Assembly: GCF_004339725.1 (NCBI RefSeq)
Contig: NZ_SMGK01000001.1
Location: 930,001 to 994,000 of the forward strand
DNA: 64,000 nucleotides
Source of the DNA: Acidipila rosea
Lineage (GTDB): Bacteria > Acidobacteriota > Terriglobia > Terriglobales > Acidobacteriaceae
Direction: 5' to 3'
Under the pieces are notes generated by a model. It was not told where the DNA came from and made no database searches. It worked only from the letters and a program-made list of their open reading frames with translations. The stretch's first letter is position 1. Every line of letters begins with the position of its first letter. Shown here piece after piece: positions 24,001 to 32,692 of this stretch. The position numbers were made by a program, and so were the translations under genes.

Positions 24001-24547
24001 CCTTAGCATCGTCCTTGCGGAGCCCCATGCCGGGCTCAATGAAGACGCCGTACGCCTTGTGACCCATGATAGTAATCGGCGCCATGTCAGCGAGCGGAAG
24101 ATTGTTGAAGCCACCCAGGGACGGCCCGCTGAATCCGCCGCGAGGCGCCTGGGCGAGATCATTATGCTTTGGGGACTGGTCGTAGATTTTGGTGATCCAG
24201 CAGTACGTGTTGGCGCAGAACGCATCCTGTACGGCCGCGTCAGCGTATCCGCCGGGATCAGCGGACGGCGACGCAACCGGCTGGACAACGCCGATGTCCA
24301 GGGTCTTGCCATCCGATTGACGCAGTATCTGGTAGAGCGGACCGTTGTAGGAGGCATACAGAGCGCGCGTGGTGCTGTGAGCGGCAACACAAGGATCGCC
24401 GGCAGCCGCATAAATGTCACATGGGCCTTCCGGCCGGTGCGTCGGAGAATTGGGTCCTGCTCCAGTCTGTGCCTTTAAGGGCAACGCGGCTCCCACGATT
24501 ATGAGTAGTAGTGCCAGCATCATTGCGAATCGATTTCTTATTTTCAT
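21077..24547 (-). CDS. Secreted GH54 alpha-L-arabinofuranosidase with split lamin-tail and tandem repeats
   Basis: A 1156-aa exported enzyme. After the signal peptide (cut near LKAQ, 27), residues 43-370 match the GH54 catalytic domain: CDIYAAAGDPCVAAHSTTRALY, a vicinal Cys206-Cys207 pair, E226 in TMETTYFG (nucleophile position) and D329 in GGDNSNG (acid/base position). Known members release arabinofuranose from arabinoxylan or arabinan. The usual C-terminal CBM42 is absent. Instead there are an Ig-like NEW3 segment, a lamin-tail opening (RINEFRISSG, FIELYNAG) and many repeats of the form GATxIxVxSVxGFxxGDxIxID with ETVTV. The lamin-tail end (VVDSLNYGG) appears only after these repeats. The ATG at 24547 sits six bases after AGAGAGG; an upstream frame to 24733 is not used. 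Confidence 0.88.
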   Translation of the reverse strand: MKIRNRFAMMLALLLIIVGAALPLKAQTGAGPNSPTHRPEGPCDIYAAAGDPCVAAHSTTRALYASYNGPLYQILRQSDGKTLDIGVVQPVASPSADPGGYADAAVQDAFCANTYCWITKIYDQSPKHNDLAQAPRGGFSGPSLGGFNNLPLADMAPITIMGHKAYGVFIEPGMGLRKDDAKGTAVDDQAEGQYWVINGLHFNSGCCFDYGNAEIDSRDDDNGTMETTYFGDAPWWYHGNPSGPWVMTDQENNLVGCVNSDGSKLCANLPNISWRFVTAMAKGEPHHWTSMGGDAQRGALRVMFDGPRVDATYDPMRKQGAILMGNGGDNSNGSQGTFYEGAMTAAGTFPSDTTDQRVQANVVAAGYGMPRLSLAPASATATPPGLQKFSPGSSEETTVTFTNTMSTPAKSVRLSIAVPDKQWTSFIPGTTETAKTFADPVAPGASVSATFKVTSGPASFNGDLVGNVAWTDSMSGAQYSDTAIEKVRNVSPVRINEFRISSGSPANPTDSFIELYNAGSQSLNISNWSLTEHPAQQAIFSTVKIPAGTRLAKGGFYLLGLSNSGLSVPARAGDTTIHVRSTTGMSAGDSVSIGSGSDVETRKIASLGTAASNHTTLWQPLPDGPVITIPAGSTNVPVASVSGFVVGEKIALGYGATYPAVARTRERYEVATVTAVGKPGTQAYLAAEAPAGATNIKVTSVSDISTGDKIRLDIDSAGHGIETVTVKHVGTKASQTNLAANASAGATRIKVRRDDGFAVGDRITVGTPASKEFVTVTAIAAGEQGGSAIDFTPALAHAHIRDEWVVSPGTGLDLTTPLKFQHAANLPFSDRGTGVSFKPATAFAHSSNEPVQALGTGITLDRPLIKDHEIQAVVRDVAVTTAGYQGKPAPDQWFGGPELVTLSPLFGRTISVREGSMVLRDAAGLVVDSLNYGGLVDPWAAEGYQGISGIGKSGCFAPAPGTAGGSDSSSSSRATTASAGRFPDGADTSSNCSDFLTQATATLSVASAAGATNVKVSSVDGFDAGQTVRIDPGADLETAVIATVGTAGATTLHAASEPNATVIPVTGITGFSDGETITIDNGANSETAVIASITPWGIPSITVKAPLTRVHRAGAQVSGTGITFKKALTQPHAVGAQITDDVPTPGAPNRYHRRTH

Positions 24548-24794
24548 GTTCATCCTCTCTGGGTGTTGCCATCGGGGTTTGCCGGTTAAGCGACGATGCC
24601 TGGGCCCTGCATCATTTTCTTCAGACTGTGCGCTACATCCGCACTCCTTGACTATAAAGTTGGCATGCAATCCATTTTCTAAGGTGGGTGCCGGGAGGAG
24701 GGAAGGGAAGTATTCAGCGGCCGAGTTCTTCACCGATCAGGAGCAACCTGCCGGTGCAGTCGCACTGGGCGAGTACAGTTCTTCCTCGAGCAAA

Positions 24795-25901
24795 TCATTG
24801 ACAGTCCGCGCTAAAGCAGAGGTTCTTACTAAAGAACGGCAGCACATGATTCTGGAACCGGTCGGCAACGGCGCTGGTGTGCGTGCCTGGATAGATTTCG
24901 AAAGTGTTCGCGAGTCCATAATTGTCCAGGATGTTGTGAAGCTTCTTAGTATCCACACGTAGACCGTCCTGATTGCCGACATCTATTGAAATGGCACGAT
25001 ACCGCTTGAGATTCCCGATGTACTGGTCGACGAATACCAGTGGCGCATTTGCTGCGAACTTGGCTTGCACTTCCGGCACTGGAACCCCGTTTTTGGTTGG
25101 CAGGTCGAGATAAAGCGGCGGGTTCTTTGGGTCTGGCGCCCAGGCGGCAGCCGTAGCAAGTTCGGCACCGTCAAAACCCGGCATCAGGGATGCAGCCTCG
25201 GATGGGGATTTAGCCTCGGCTATCTTCTTTTCATTCGCGATCGCTTGCTCTTTCGTCTGGTCTGGCTGGCCCGGTCTGTGGCTTCCCATTGGCGACAGGC
25301 AGCAGGGGCTCATGATGTAAAGACTGCCAAAGACATCGGGGTGCTTCATACCAATGCGCGCGGCTCCGTAGCCCCCCATGGAATGGCCCACCAGACCGCG
25401 GCTCTCGCGGTTTGGAAGTGTCCGGTAGTGCGTATCGATGTAGGCCACGAGATCATGCGAGATGAAACGCTCAAAGTCACCGGTAGTCACTGAACTTGAA
25501 TACATCGAGCCGTTGTAGATGGTCTTCGAGTCCGGTAGCACGACGATCATCTCTTTGGCGCCCTGCGCAAATGCGCCTTCAATTGTCTGTGGCACATGAA
25601 TCTCGTGGCTCCACTGCTCAGCCCCGATGAAGTACCCGTGCAGGGCATAGACGACGGGATAGTGGCGATGCAGATCGTGCTTGTAGCTGGGCGGTAGAAA
25701 CACAATCACATCGCGGTCTACGGCTTCGCCTTCAAGATTTCCTTCAAGCGAAGCGCCATGGACTTTAATGTGTTCCACTGCCACCGGCTTCGCGCCCGGA
25801 ATCACCGGTGGCACGTTTGTTTGAACTTGTGCTTGAAGTACAGGGCCCATCGCAACAGCGATCCCCAACATCACTGCGAAACACCATTTTGTAGTCTTCA
25901 T
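24795..25901 (-). CDS. Secreted alpha/beta-hydrolase esterase (esterase D/feruloyl-esterase-like)
   Basis: A 368-aa exported hydrolase. A signal peptide (KWCFAVMLGIAVAMGPVLQAQ) is followed by the esterase-D/S-formylglutathione-hydrolase-like fold. Strand VYALHGYF carries the oxyanion region, MIVVLPDS follows, and the nucleophile elbow is GHSMGGYGA (Ser near residue 184 of the precursor). A late Asp/His pair is plausible (GNQDGL; GTHTSAVA). Secreted members of this family are often feruloyl or acetyl xylan esterases. Its place directly upstream of the GH54 arabinofuranosidase on the same strand (247-bp gap) supports a joint role in hemicellulose breakdown, but this is inference. The start ATG has GAGG seven bases upstream. 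Confidence 0.82.
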   Translation of the reverse strand: MKTTKWCFAVMLGIAVAMGPVLQAQVQTNVPPVIPGAKPVAVEHIKVHGASLEGNLEGEAVDRDVIVFLPPSYKHDLHRHYPVVYALHGYFIGAEQWSHEIHVPQTIEGAFAQGAKEMIVVLPDSKTIYNGSMYSSSVTTGDFERFISHDLVAYIDTHYRTLPNRESRGLVGHSMGGYGAARIGMKHPDVFGSLYIMSPCCLSPMGSHRPGQPDQTKEQAIANEKKIAEAKSPSEAASLMPGFDGAELATAAAWAPDPKNPPLYLDLPTKNGVPVPEVQAKFAANAPLVFVDQYIGNLKRYRAISIDVGNQDGLRVDTKKLHNILDNYGLANTFEIYPGTHTSAVADRFQNHVLPFFSKNLCFSADCQ

Positions 25902-26813
<912 letters not shown>

Positions 26814-26902
26814 TAGATTCTATAGGACTGAGAAGCTATGGCAACCCAAAGTGACATCAAAAAGACAACGGTTGTGGGTTTAATATAGGTGCAATAAGCA
26901 CC

Positions 26903-27135
26903 CTATCCTGCTTTTTGAGGGTGTGGCGCACCCTTCATTTCACACAGATTCGGAACCATCATCCTTACAACCTTGCTCGGTGCGGCCCGCTTATGCGAGT
27001 TGGTCGTGTGCGTGTACACGTCAAGCGTAATCCTGTTGTTCGCGTGCCTCAAAAGCTCCTGGACGGTCTTAACATCTTCTCCATTCGCTTTGAGCAATGT
27101 GCCAAAGCTGTGACGGAAGGTATGGTTTCGCGCAT
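26903..27135 (-). pseudogene. Tyrosine recombinase (phage-type integrase), C-terminal remnant
   Basis: The minus-strand frame ending at 26903 encodes the C-terminal catalytic core of a tyrosine recombinase. It has [11 protein letters not shown] (the HxxR box), then [26 protein letters not shown] with the second His/Trp-type position and the catalytic Tyr (DVYTH). The N-terminal domain and first catalytic Arg are absent: upstream the sequence belongs, in another frame, to the response regulator at 27049-27765. So only about the last 75 residues survive. The remnant lies immediately 3' of tRNA-Asp, the classic position of an island integrase. The left boundary is the stop codon; the right boundary is approximate. 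Confidence 0.8.
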
Positions 27136-27765
27136 GGCGAGCCCGGCGCGAAGAAAGCACTGCCCCGCAATGGTGACAGCATGAGTTCTGTCGTTCGCCT
27201 GCAATTTGTCCACTAAATTTTTGATGTGGAAGTTGACTGTCGTCTCGGCTATGGCGAGTTGATCGGCAATCTGCTTATTTCGATAGCCGTCTCGGATGAG
27301 CCGAAGCACCTGCAACTCCCGGTCGGTGAGATCATCTTCGCCGAGATGTTCCGAGAGGCGCGCAGCGACTTCAGGAGGAAGATAGCGGCGACCTGCGTGG
27401 ACTGTGCGGATCACCCCCAGCAATTCGTTCTTCGGCATGCTCTTGAGAATGTAACCAGAGGCGCCGGCCTGCATGGCGCGACGGATCTCTCCGTCGCTAT
27501 CAGAGGTGGTCAGCATGACAATACGCGCATGAGGATATTCTCCGCGAATAGCGATCAGTGCATCAGTGCCATTCGTGCCAGGCAGACGGAAATCCATGAG
27601 AGTGACATCGGGGCGTAGGCGACGGAACTCCGCGAGCGCTTCAATTGCATTCGTTGCCTGTGAAACCAGAATCATGTCTGGCTGAGAAGCAATGATCGTG
27701 CTCAGGCCCTCCCGGAAAACGGGATGGTCTTCGACGCTCAAGATGCGAATCGGCTGGCTACCCAT
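27049..27765 (-). CDS. NarL/FixJ-family response regulator
   Basis: A 238-aa two-domain regulator. The receiver begins [17 protein letters not shown] (E12, D13), has the phospho-acceptor D58 in LMDFRLPG, T86 in MLTTSD and K108 in YILKSMP. The LuxR-type HTH is [43 protein letters not shown] (in two parts). The start MGSQPIR at 27765 follows GAGGG; the upstream frame to 28035 is not protein-like. The natural C-terminus should be near FLRAGLA; the extra ~27 residues are read from recombinase-derived DNA in a different frame, so the tail is chimeric. It is divergent from a KaiC-like and histidine-kinase operon and is a likely partner of that kinase. Confidence 0.88.
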   Translation of the reverse strand: MGSQPIRILSVEDHPVFREGLSTIIASQPDMILVSQATNAIEALAEFRRLRPDVTLMDFRLPGTNGTDALIAIRGEYPHARIVMLTTSDSDGEIRRAMQAGASGYILKSMPKNELLGVIRTVHAGRRYLPPEVAARLSEHLGEDDLTDRELQVLRLIRDGYRNKQIADQLAIAETTVNFHIKNLVDKLQANDRTHAVTIAGQCFLRAGLAMRETIPSVTALAHCSKRMEKMLRPSRSF

Positions 27766-28038
27766 CCCGAGACCCTCAATAGGATAATTGTAGAGCGCTA
27801 TCATTTCGTTTGAAAATGCCAGCTTATGCTGATAATGGCTCGGCCCTAATTGACTCGGCACTGCCTCGCTGCTCGGTGCAATCGAGACCAAGGCAAGGAG
27901 TTGCAGCATGCTTCCTAAGCAGAGACTCAAGGAATACTCGCTCATTGAGTGCTCCACAACGCAGGCCTGATTACGCGCAAAGCGTATCATAACCTTGTAT
28001 AGGCTGATCGGTAATGCAAGCCATGAGGGCGGCACTTG

Positions 28039-28470
28039 ATGCAGCCAATGAAGGCGACTGTCATCCCTTCGACAACCCGAGATTTGACCGAACGCCTTAT
28101 TGCCTTGGAGCGCTGCGAAGCGGACGGCGAGACGGCGCCTGCGTTTCGTGTTTGCGATAAGCTGCGTCGTCCGCTAAGCATGCTGATGGGAACGCAAGGC
28201 TATCGAGCCCTCATTAGCCGTGCCTTGACTCTCGCACAAAGAGAGTCGAAATTGCTGACTTCAGTCCGCGTTAAAGAAGATGGTGCTCTGGAGTGCCTGA
28301 ACAGCGAAGCTTTCCCCGTCGCCGCCTTGCTTGCAAAGCAATTGATTGCTCTCCTGCTGTCGTTTGTGGGCGAAGCGGTGACGCTTCGTCTTTTGGATGA
28401 TGTTTGGCCGACTCTGCGCGGCTCGGAAACTACTCAAGGGGATTTGGATGACTCAAAACGGCAAAGTTAA
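28039..28470 (+). CDS. Uncharacterised KaiC-linked protein, short form
   Basis: A 143-aa soluble protein of no family I recognise. It is clearly homologous to the 226-aa product at 31478-32158. Shared features in order are RVxDKLRxxL, GxxGxxALxSRALxLA, SVxVxxDGxLxxL-type strands, and LLxxxIGEAxTxRLxxDV. The pattern suggests an alpha/beta fold ending in an amphipathic helix. ATG at 28039 follows GAGGG at about ten bases; ATG at 28048 is possible. Its 3' end overlaps the start of the KaiC-like gene by 23 bp, so the two are translationally coupled, which points to a direct functional link with the ATPase. Confidence 0.7.
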   Translation: MQPMKATVIPSTTRDLTERLIALERCEADGETAPAFRVCDKLRRPLSMLMGTQGYRALISRALTLAQRESKLLTSVRVKEDGALECLNSEAFPVAALLAKQLIALLLSFVGEAVTLRLLDDVWPTLRGSETTQGDLDDSKRQS

Positions 28471-29926
28471 GATCAATAAACTGCCTTCAGGTGTACTGGG
28501 TCTGGATGAGATTTTGGGCGGCGGCCTCCCTGAGTTCTCCTTCAACATCATCGCTGGGGCTCCCGGCTGCGGCAAGACCACGCTCGCCCATCAATTCATG
28601 TTTGCAAACGCTACAGAAGAACGGCCAGCACTGTACTTCACTGTGCTTGGAGAACCCGCGCTGAAAATGCTGCGATATCAGCAGCAGTACACCTTTTTTG
28701 AAGTCGAGAAGCTAAATAATGCTGTTCGGTTTGTCAATCTCAGTCAGGTTCTGATCGACGGCGGCCTTGAGGCCGTGCTGGAGGAGATCGGTAAGCAGGT
28801 CAATTCGTTGAATCCTGGCATTGTTATCGTGGACTCTTTTCGCAGCGTACTCCGTAGCAAGACAGGACCGGCGAACGAGATTGAAGTGCAAGGGTTCATG
28901 CAACGACTGGCTCTCCTGCTAACCAGTTGCGAGGCCACCACGTTCCTGATCGGGGAGTACGCTGAATCCGAATTGCAGGACAACCCTGTTTTCACTGTTG
29001 CAGATGGACTCTTTTGGCTCTATCAGACCGTCGAGCGGAATTCCGTAGTCCGCAAACTGCAGTTGATGAAGCTGCGGGGCCAGATGTCGGTTCCCGGCCT
29101 TCACACGTTTCGCATCACTGAGGGCGGTTTACAGGCATTCTCCAGAACGCTCGGTTTGACGGGCAAAAAGCGCAAGGTACCCGCCAGAAAGCGCTTGTCT
29201 TCGGGCATCCCGGCATTGGACGAAATGATGGGCGGAGGGATCCCGGAAGGTGATAGCCTCCTCATCGCTGGTGCCTCAGGGACAGGAAAATCGCTTCTCG
29301 CGACTCAGTTCATCGCCGCCGGCATTCGTGCGGGTGAACCCGGGATCGTCGCGGTGTTCGAGGAGCGACCCGACGAGTATGCAGGACGGGCCTCGATATT
29401 CGGGCTCGATTTAGAAACCCCCATAAGGGACGGAACGCTGGAAGTCATCTATCTGCGCCCCTTAGACCTTTCGGTGGACGAGATGATGCAGGAACTTCTC
29501 GATGCCGTAAAACGGACGGACGCCAAACGGTTGGTCATCGACTCCCTCGCCGGCTTCGAGATGGCCCTGGCCCCAGGGTTCCGGGCTGACTTCCGGGAAT
29601 CACTGTATCGGATGATTTTCGCCCTAACGGGCCTCGGAATCACGATTCTGAGCACGCTGGAAATGGAGGAATCCTTTACAGAGTTCCGCTTTAGTACCTA
29701 CTCCATCTCTTTCTTGACCGACGATATCATCCGCCTGCGGTATGTGGAGATTGACGGGCAGCTCCGGAAGATCATGATGGTGGTCAAGATGAGGGGCGCT
29801 GCTCACAGCCCAGACATTCGAGAATACGAGATCACTGCCGATGGAGTTACGATCGGTGAACGGCTGGCCAACTACTCCGAACTCATAACCGGCATCCCAC
29901 ATAAGACAGAATCCTCTGGGAATTAA
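28448..29926 (+). CDS. Two-domain KaiC-like RecA-family ATPase
   Basis: A 492-aa protein with tandem KaiC domains. Domain 1 has Walker A GAPGCGKT (37-44) and Walker B IVIVDSFRS. Its catalytic Glu pair is degenerate (TVLGEP at 65-70 where KaiC has an EE). Domain 2 has GASGTGKS (275-282), FEERPDE with E305-E306 intact, and RLVIDSLAG. The C-terminus keeps the KaiC-like YVEIDGQLRKIMMVVKMRG. At the KaiC autophosphorylation site the alignment gives Ser421 followed by Phe422, where cyanobacterial KaiC has Ser-Thr. It is probably a signalling ATPase/kinase rather than a clock component, as no KaiA or KaiB is present. The start MTQNGK at 28448 follows AAGGGG. It lies between a small partner gene and a histidine kinase. 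Confidence 0.9.
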   Translation: MTQNGKVKINKLPSGVLGLDEILGGGLPEFSFNIIAGAPGCGKTTLAHQFMFANATEERPALYFTVLGEPALKMLRYQQQYTFFEVEKLNNAVRFVNLSQVLIDGGLEAVLEEIGKQVNSLNPGIVIVDSFRSVLRSKTGPANEIEVQGFMQRLALLLTSCEATTFLIGEYAESELQDNPVFTVADGLFWLYQTVERNSVVRKLQLMKLRGQMSVPGLHTFRITEGGLQAFSRTLGLTGKKRKVPARKRLSSGIPALDEMMGGGIPEGDSLLIAGASGTGKSLLATQFIAAGIRAGEPGIVAVFEERPDEYAGRASIFGLDLETPIRDGTLEVIYLRPLDLSVDEMMQELLDAVKRTDAKRLVIDSLAGFEMALAPGFRADFRESLYRMIFALTGLGITILSTLEMEESFTEFRFSTYSISFLTDDIIRLRYVEIDGQLRKIMMVVKMRGAAHSPDIREYEITADGVTIGERLANYSELITGIPHKTESSGN

Positions 29927-29964
29927 AGCCTCTCGTTTGGGGCGAAGTCCTGTCTAGGAGAGCG

Positions 29965-31179
29965 ATGTCGGAAGGAACAAATAGGACGAAAACGACAGGT
30001 GAAATGCTGGACCTGTGCCGGGCGGTAACAGAGATCTCGCCTATGCCGATCATTGGCGTAGAGGATCCGGCACACAGAATCTCTTATGTTAATCGGGCCT
30101 TTTGCCTGCTGGTAGGCAGGGGTGAAGAGGAACTTCTCGGAATGGACTTCGGGGAAATCCCCTTCGTCGGCGAGCAATGCGCATTAAGCCTTGACAGGGT
30201 CTACCGGACCGGACACGCAGAAATCCTCACTCTTGGTGAGCGCTCCGGAAAGTATCCGCTGTGCTCATATGTCATGTGGCCCGTACTTTCAGTGGAAAGG
30301 TCGTCTGCAGGAATCATCGTGCAGGTGATCGAAGAGACCTCCGTTCATCAGGTGGCGATTGCAATGAACGAGGCGCTCATGTTGGGAATGATCCGCCAGC
30401 AGGAACTGGCCGAAGCAGCGGATGCCTTGAATGCGCAATTGCAAGCGGAAATTGTAGCTCGTAAGGTGGCGGAAGAAGCTCTCATCCGCAGCGAAAAGCT
30501 GGCTGCAGTGGGACGCATGTCAGCAGTCATTGCCCATGAGATAAACAATCCACTGGCGGCCGTCATGGGGCTGCTGTATTTGGCTATAAACGCGGAAGGC
30601 ATTCCGGACGTGGTTCGCAGATATCTCGAATCCGCCGATGCAGAACTAACGAGAGCCGCTCACATCACACGTCAGACCCTCGGCTTCTACCACGAGATGG
30701 CTGCACCGGTCACTTTCCCGTTTGTAACGCTTGTGGATTCCGTTCTCGACCTTCTGCGGAGCAAGGTCAATTCAAGGCAGGCAAATTTGGACGTGCAGTG
30801 CGAGACAGGGCTGGAAATCACCGCAGTCCATGGTGAACTGCGACAGGTGCTCTCCAACCTGCTTGCGAATAGCCTCGATGCTTTGAGCCAGAAGGGCCGG
30901 ATAACCATCCGAGCTTCGGCTGCCCGACATTCGTCGGACGGGAGCGCACGGGTCAGGATCACGGTTTCTGACAACGGGAAGGGCAGCGAACCTGCAGCAC
31001 TAGCCCAGATATTTGAGCCATTTTTCACGACGAAGGGTACGACGGGCAACGGTCTAGGGCTTTGGGTGACAAAGCAGATCATCGAAAAGCACTGCGGTGA
31101 GATCCGCCTTCGTTCCAGCACGAGTGGGAAGCACCAGGGGACATCATTTTCTATAACTTTGCCAAAGGGCGGAATCTAA
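29965..31179 (+). CDS. PAS-domain sensor histidine kinase
   Basis: A 404-aa soluble kinase with no membrane segment. The N-terminal PAS domain (about 20-125) includes DPAHRISYVNRAFCLLVGRG and PVLSVERSSAGII. A coiled coil (about 140-180) leads to the H-box SAVIAHEINNPLAAV with H191. The N-box is ELRQVLSNLLANSLDA, and later boxes read DNGKG and GNGLGLWVTKQI. The PAS-to-HisKA spacing and HEINNPL motif resemble the HWE/NtrB-like acidobacterial kinases. AGGAGAGCG lies directly before the ATG. Located 38 bp after the KaiC-like gene in the same direction, it probably senses a cytoplasmic signal and phosphorylates the divergent NarL-type regulator. Confidence 0.9.
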   Translation: MSEGTNRTKTTGEMLDLCRAVTEISPMPIIGVEDPAHRISYVNRAFCLLVGRGEEELLGMDFGEIPFVGEQCALSLDRVYRTGHAEILTLGERSGKYPLCSYVMWPVLSVERSSAGIIVQVIEETSVHQVAIAMNEALMLGMIRQQELAEAADALNAQLQAEIVARKVAEEALIRSEKLAAVGRMSAVIAHEINNPLAAVMGLLYLAINAEGIPDVVRRYLESADAELTRAAHITRQTLGFYHEMAAPVTFPFVTLVDSVLDLLRSKVNSRQANLDVQCETGLEITAVHGELRQVLSNLLANSLDALSQKGRITIRASAARHSSDGSARVRITVSDNGKGSEPAALAQIFEPFFTTKGTTGNGLGLWVTKQIIEKHCGEIRLRSSTSGKHQGTSFSITLPKGGI

Positions 31180-31477
31180 TCCCGCCCAAAGCGCCATCCA
31201 GCACAGAGGAAGGCGAAGTCGCTCAATGCATAGGTGCCAGCCGTTCAATAACGCATCTTGAGGGCGGGAGTAGACGAGTCAAGCAGGACGGCGAGTACGT
31301 AACGGTCAATAGTGCTCAGCTTTCATGCGAGATTTGAGGTAGCTTACTTGGTGTGACTCCAAGCTGGAGTCGGATGAAGCGCGCTAAGCATTTCATGACC
31401 ACCGTTACCGGCATGAAAGTCTTCTCCTCTAAAGGCCTCACATCCAAGGCGAGACGCAGCGTGCAAGGACAGGACCG

Positions 31478-32158
31478 ATGCTTCCTCCTCCAATGATTCG
31501 CGATTGGGCCCGCAGGCTCATCGCTTCAGAATTTGAAGCTGATCCACTCTCCGCGCAGACTGAGCATGCGACAATTCGCGTTTATGATAAGCTTCGCCAG
31601 TATCTGTGCACCCCCGTAGGGGTCAGCGGTTTTCAGGCGCTGGCTTCTCGTGCGTTGTCTCTAGCCAAGTCACAATGTCCAAAGCTCTGCTCAGTGCAGG
31701 TAACGGCAAATGGGGACTTGCGCGGCCTTGACGAAGCTCAATTTCAATTGGACACAGATGAGGATGGCGGGGTCGGAATTGATCTGATTTCACAATTGCT
31801 AGGTCTGCTTTTTACCCTCATTGGCGAAGCGGCAACGATGCGTTTGATGGAAGATGTGCCTTGTCAGAGTATGGTCGGGGCGGAGTGGGAAATGACAGAC
31901 GCGAGGATCGCCGCGAGAGGAACGCGCTACCTCAAGCCTTTCGAAGATATTCTGCTGGAAGCCGATCAACTGAGGAGCGTGAGCGAACGCCTTGAGGCCC
32001 TAGCGGACAAACATACCTGTATCGAAGAGATTATGAGTCTCGCAGGTAACATCCGCAAGATGGCTGCGCTTTTGGACGTTTTCACCCTCATCCGGAGCAA
32101 AGCTGGGGACGATCAAGATGAGGCACGTAGGCCACCAGCGAATGGCTATGTGAATTGA
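31478..32158 (+). CDS. Uncharacterised KaiC-linked protein, long form
   Basis: A 226-aa soluble protein of unknown function whose first ~135 residues are homologous to the 143-aa product at 28039-28470 (RVYDKLRQYL, GFQALASRALSLAK, LFTLIGEAATMRLMEDV). The extra ~90 residues are helical and charged (FEDILLEADQLRSVSERLEALADKHTCIEEIMSLAGNIRK is split over two helices) and resemble a coiled-coil dimerisation region. ATG has AGGACAGGACCG upstream. It follows the histidine kinase after a 298-bp gap that shows no other gene. The duplicated domain flanking a KaiC/kinase pair suggests regulatory partners. Confidence 0.7.
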   Translation: MLPPPMIRDWARRLIASEFEADPLSAQTEHATIRVYDKLRQYLCTPVGVSGFQALASRALSLAKSQCPKLCSVQVTANGDLRGLDEAQFQLDTDEDGGVGIDLISQLLGLLFTLIGEAATMRLMEDVPCQSMVGAEWEMTDARIAARGTRYLKPFEDILLEADQLRSVSERLEALADKHTCIEEIMSLAGNIRKMAALLDVFTLIRSKAGDDQDEARRPPANGYVN

Positions 32159-32161
32159 GTT

Positions 32162-32692
32162 TCAACCAGCGAGACATTCAGAGTCGGTACCGGGAGCACC
32201 GGATATTGTTTGGCTCTTGATGAATAGAGCATTCGTTGGACGTAGACCAGGATGTTTGCTTTTCAAATAGCTTATCTGTTCTCCTGGCGAGCGCTTTTTC
32301 TCTCTGGACGAAAACACTGGATAGACGGCGTTCAGGCTCTGGATACATCCTTTAGTCTTAAAGGTATCTAGGATTCGGCTCAAGGCTTCTTGGCGTGCGG
32401 TTGGTTCCAGCAGGTCCGGCTGGCAAACTGTGAGGAGGAGCCAAATCCCATTCACAGATATCCAGTCAGGACTGAAGAGTTGGTGATGGTGCTCTAAGCG
32501 AGAGAGGTTGCAGAGATGTCCTTTTTCTGGAAGAGCTCGCGCCAACGCTGCCGGTGGCATCAGAATCACTGCAAGCAGATCGAATATTTCGTCCTCCACG
32601 GACGCGCGGCGCTCAAACCCCATGAGACTCTGCACATTCTCGAGAGCGCGGTTAAGATAGATCTCATCATGGACCAGAAGGACTTTACGCAT
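32162..32692 (-). CDS. Unrecognised third gene of the dab operon
   Basis: A 176-aa protein I do not recognise. It begins MRKVLLVHDEIYLNRALENVQ, has HLCNLSRLEHHHQLF with a His cluster near residue 65, a hydrophobic strand SVNGIWLLLTVC, and ends polar. There is no signal peptide or membrane helix. The ATG lies inside the end of dabA (8-bp overlap) and is preceded by GGAGGAAAGAG, a near-perfect ribosome site. That makes it a real, translationally coupled gene of the same operon. Some dab clusters include PII-like regulators; the strand-helix pattern here is compatible with a small regulatory fold, but I cannot show that. It converges on the gene ending at 32158. Confidence 0.65.
   Translation of the reverse strand: MRKVLLVHDEIYLNRALENVQSLMGFERRASVEDEIFDLLAVILMPPAALARALPEKGHLCNLSRLEHHHQLFSPDWISVNGIWLLLTVCQPDLLEPTARQEALSRILDTFKTKGCIQSLNAVYPVFSSREKKRSPGEQISYLKSKHPGLRPTNALFIKSQTISGAPGTDSECLAG

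Noticed and set aside
31167-31187. GGGCGG/CCGCCC inverted repeat at the histidine kinase stop codon
   Set aside because: The stem is only six base pairs with a nine-base loop and no T-run; too weak to call a terminator.
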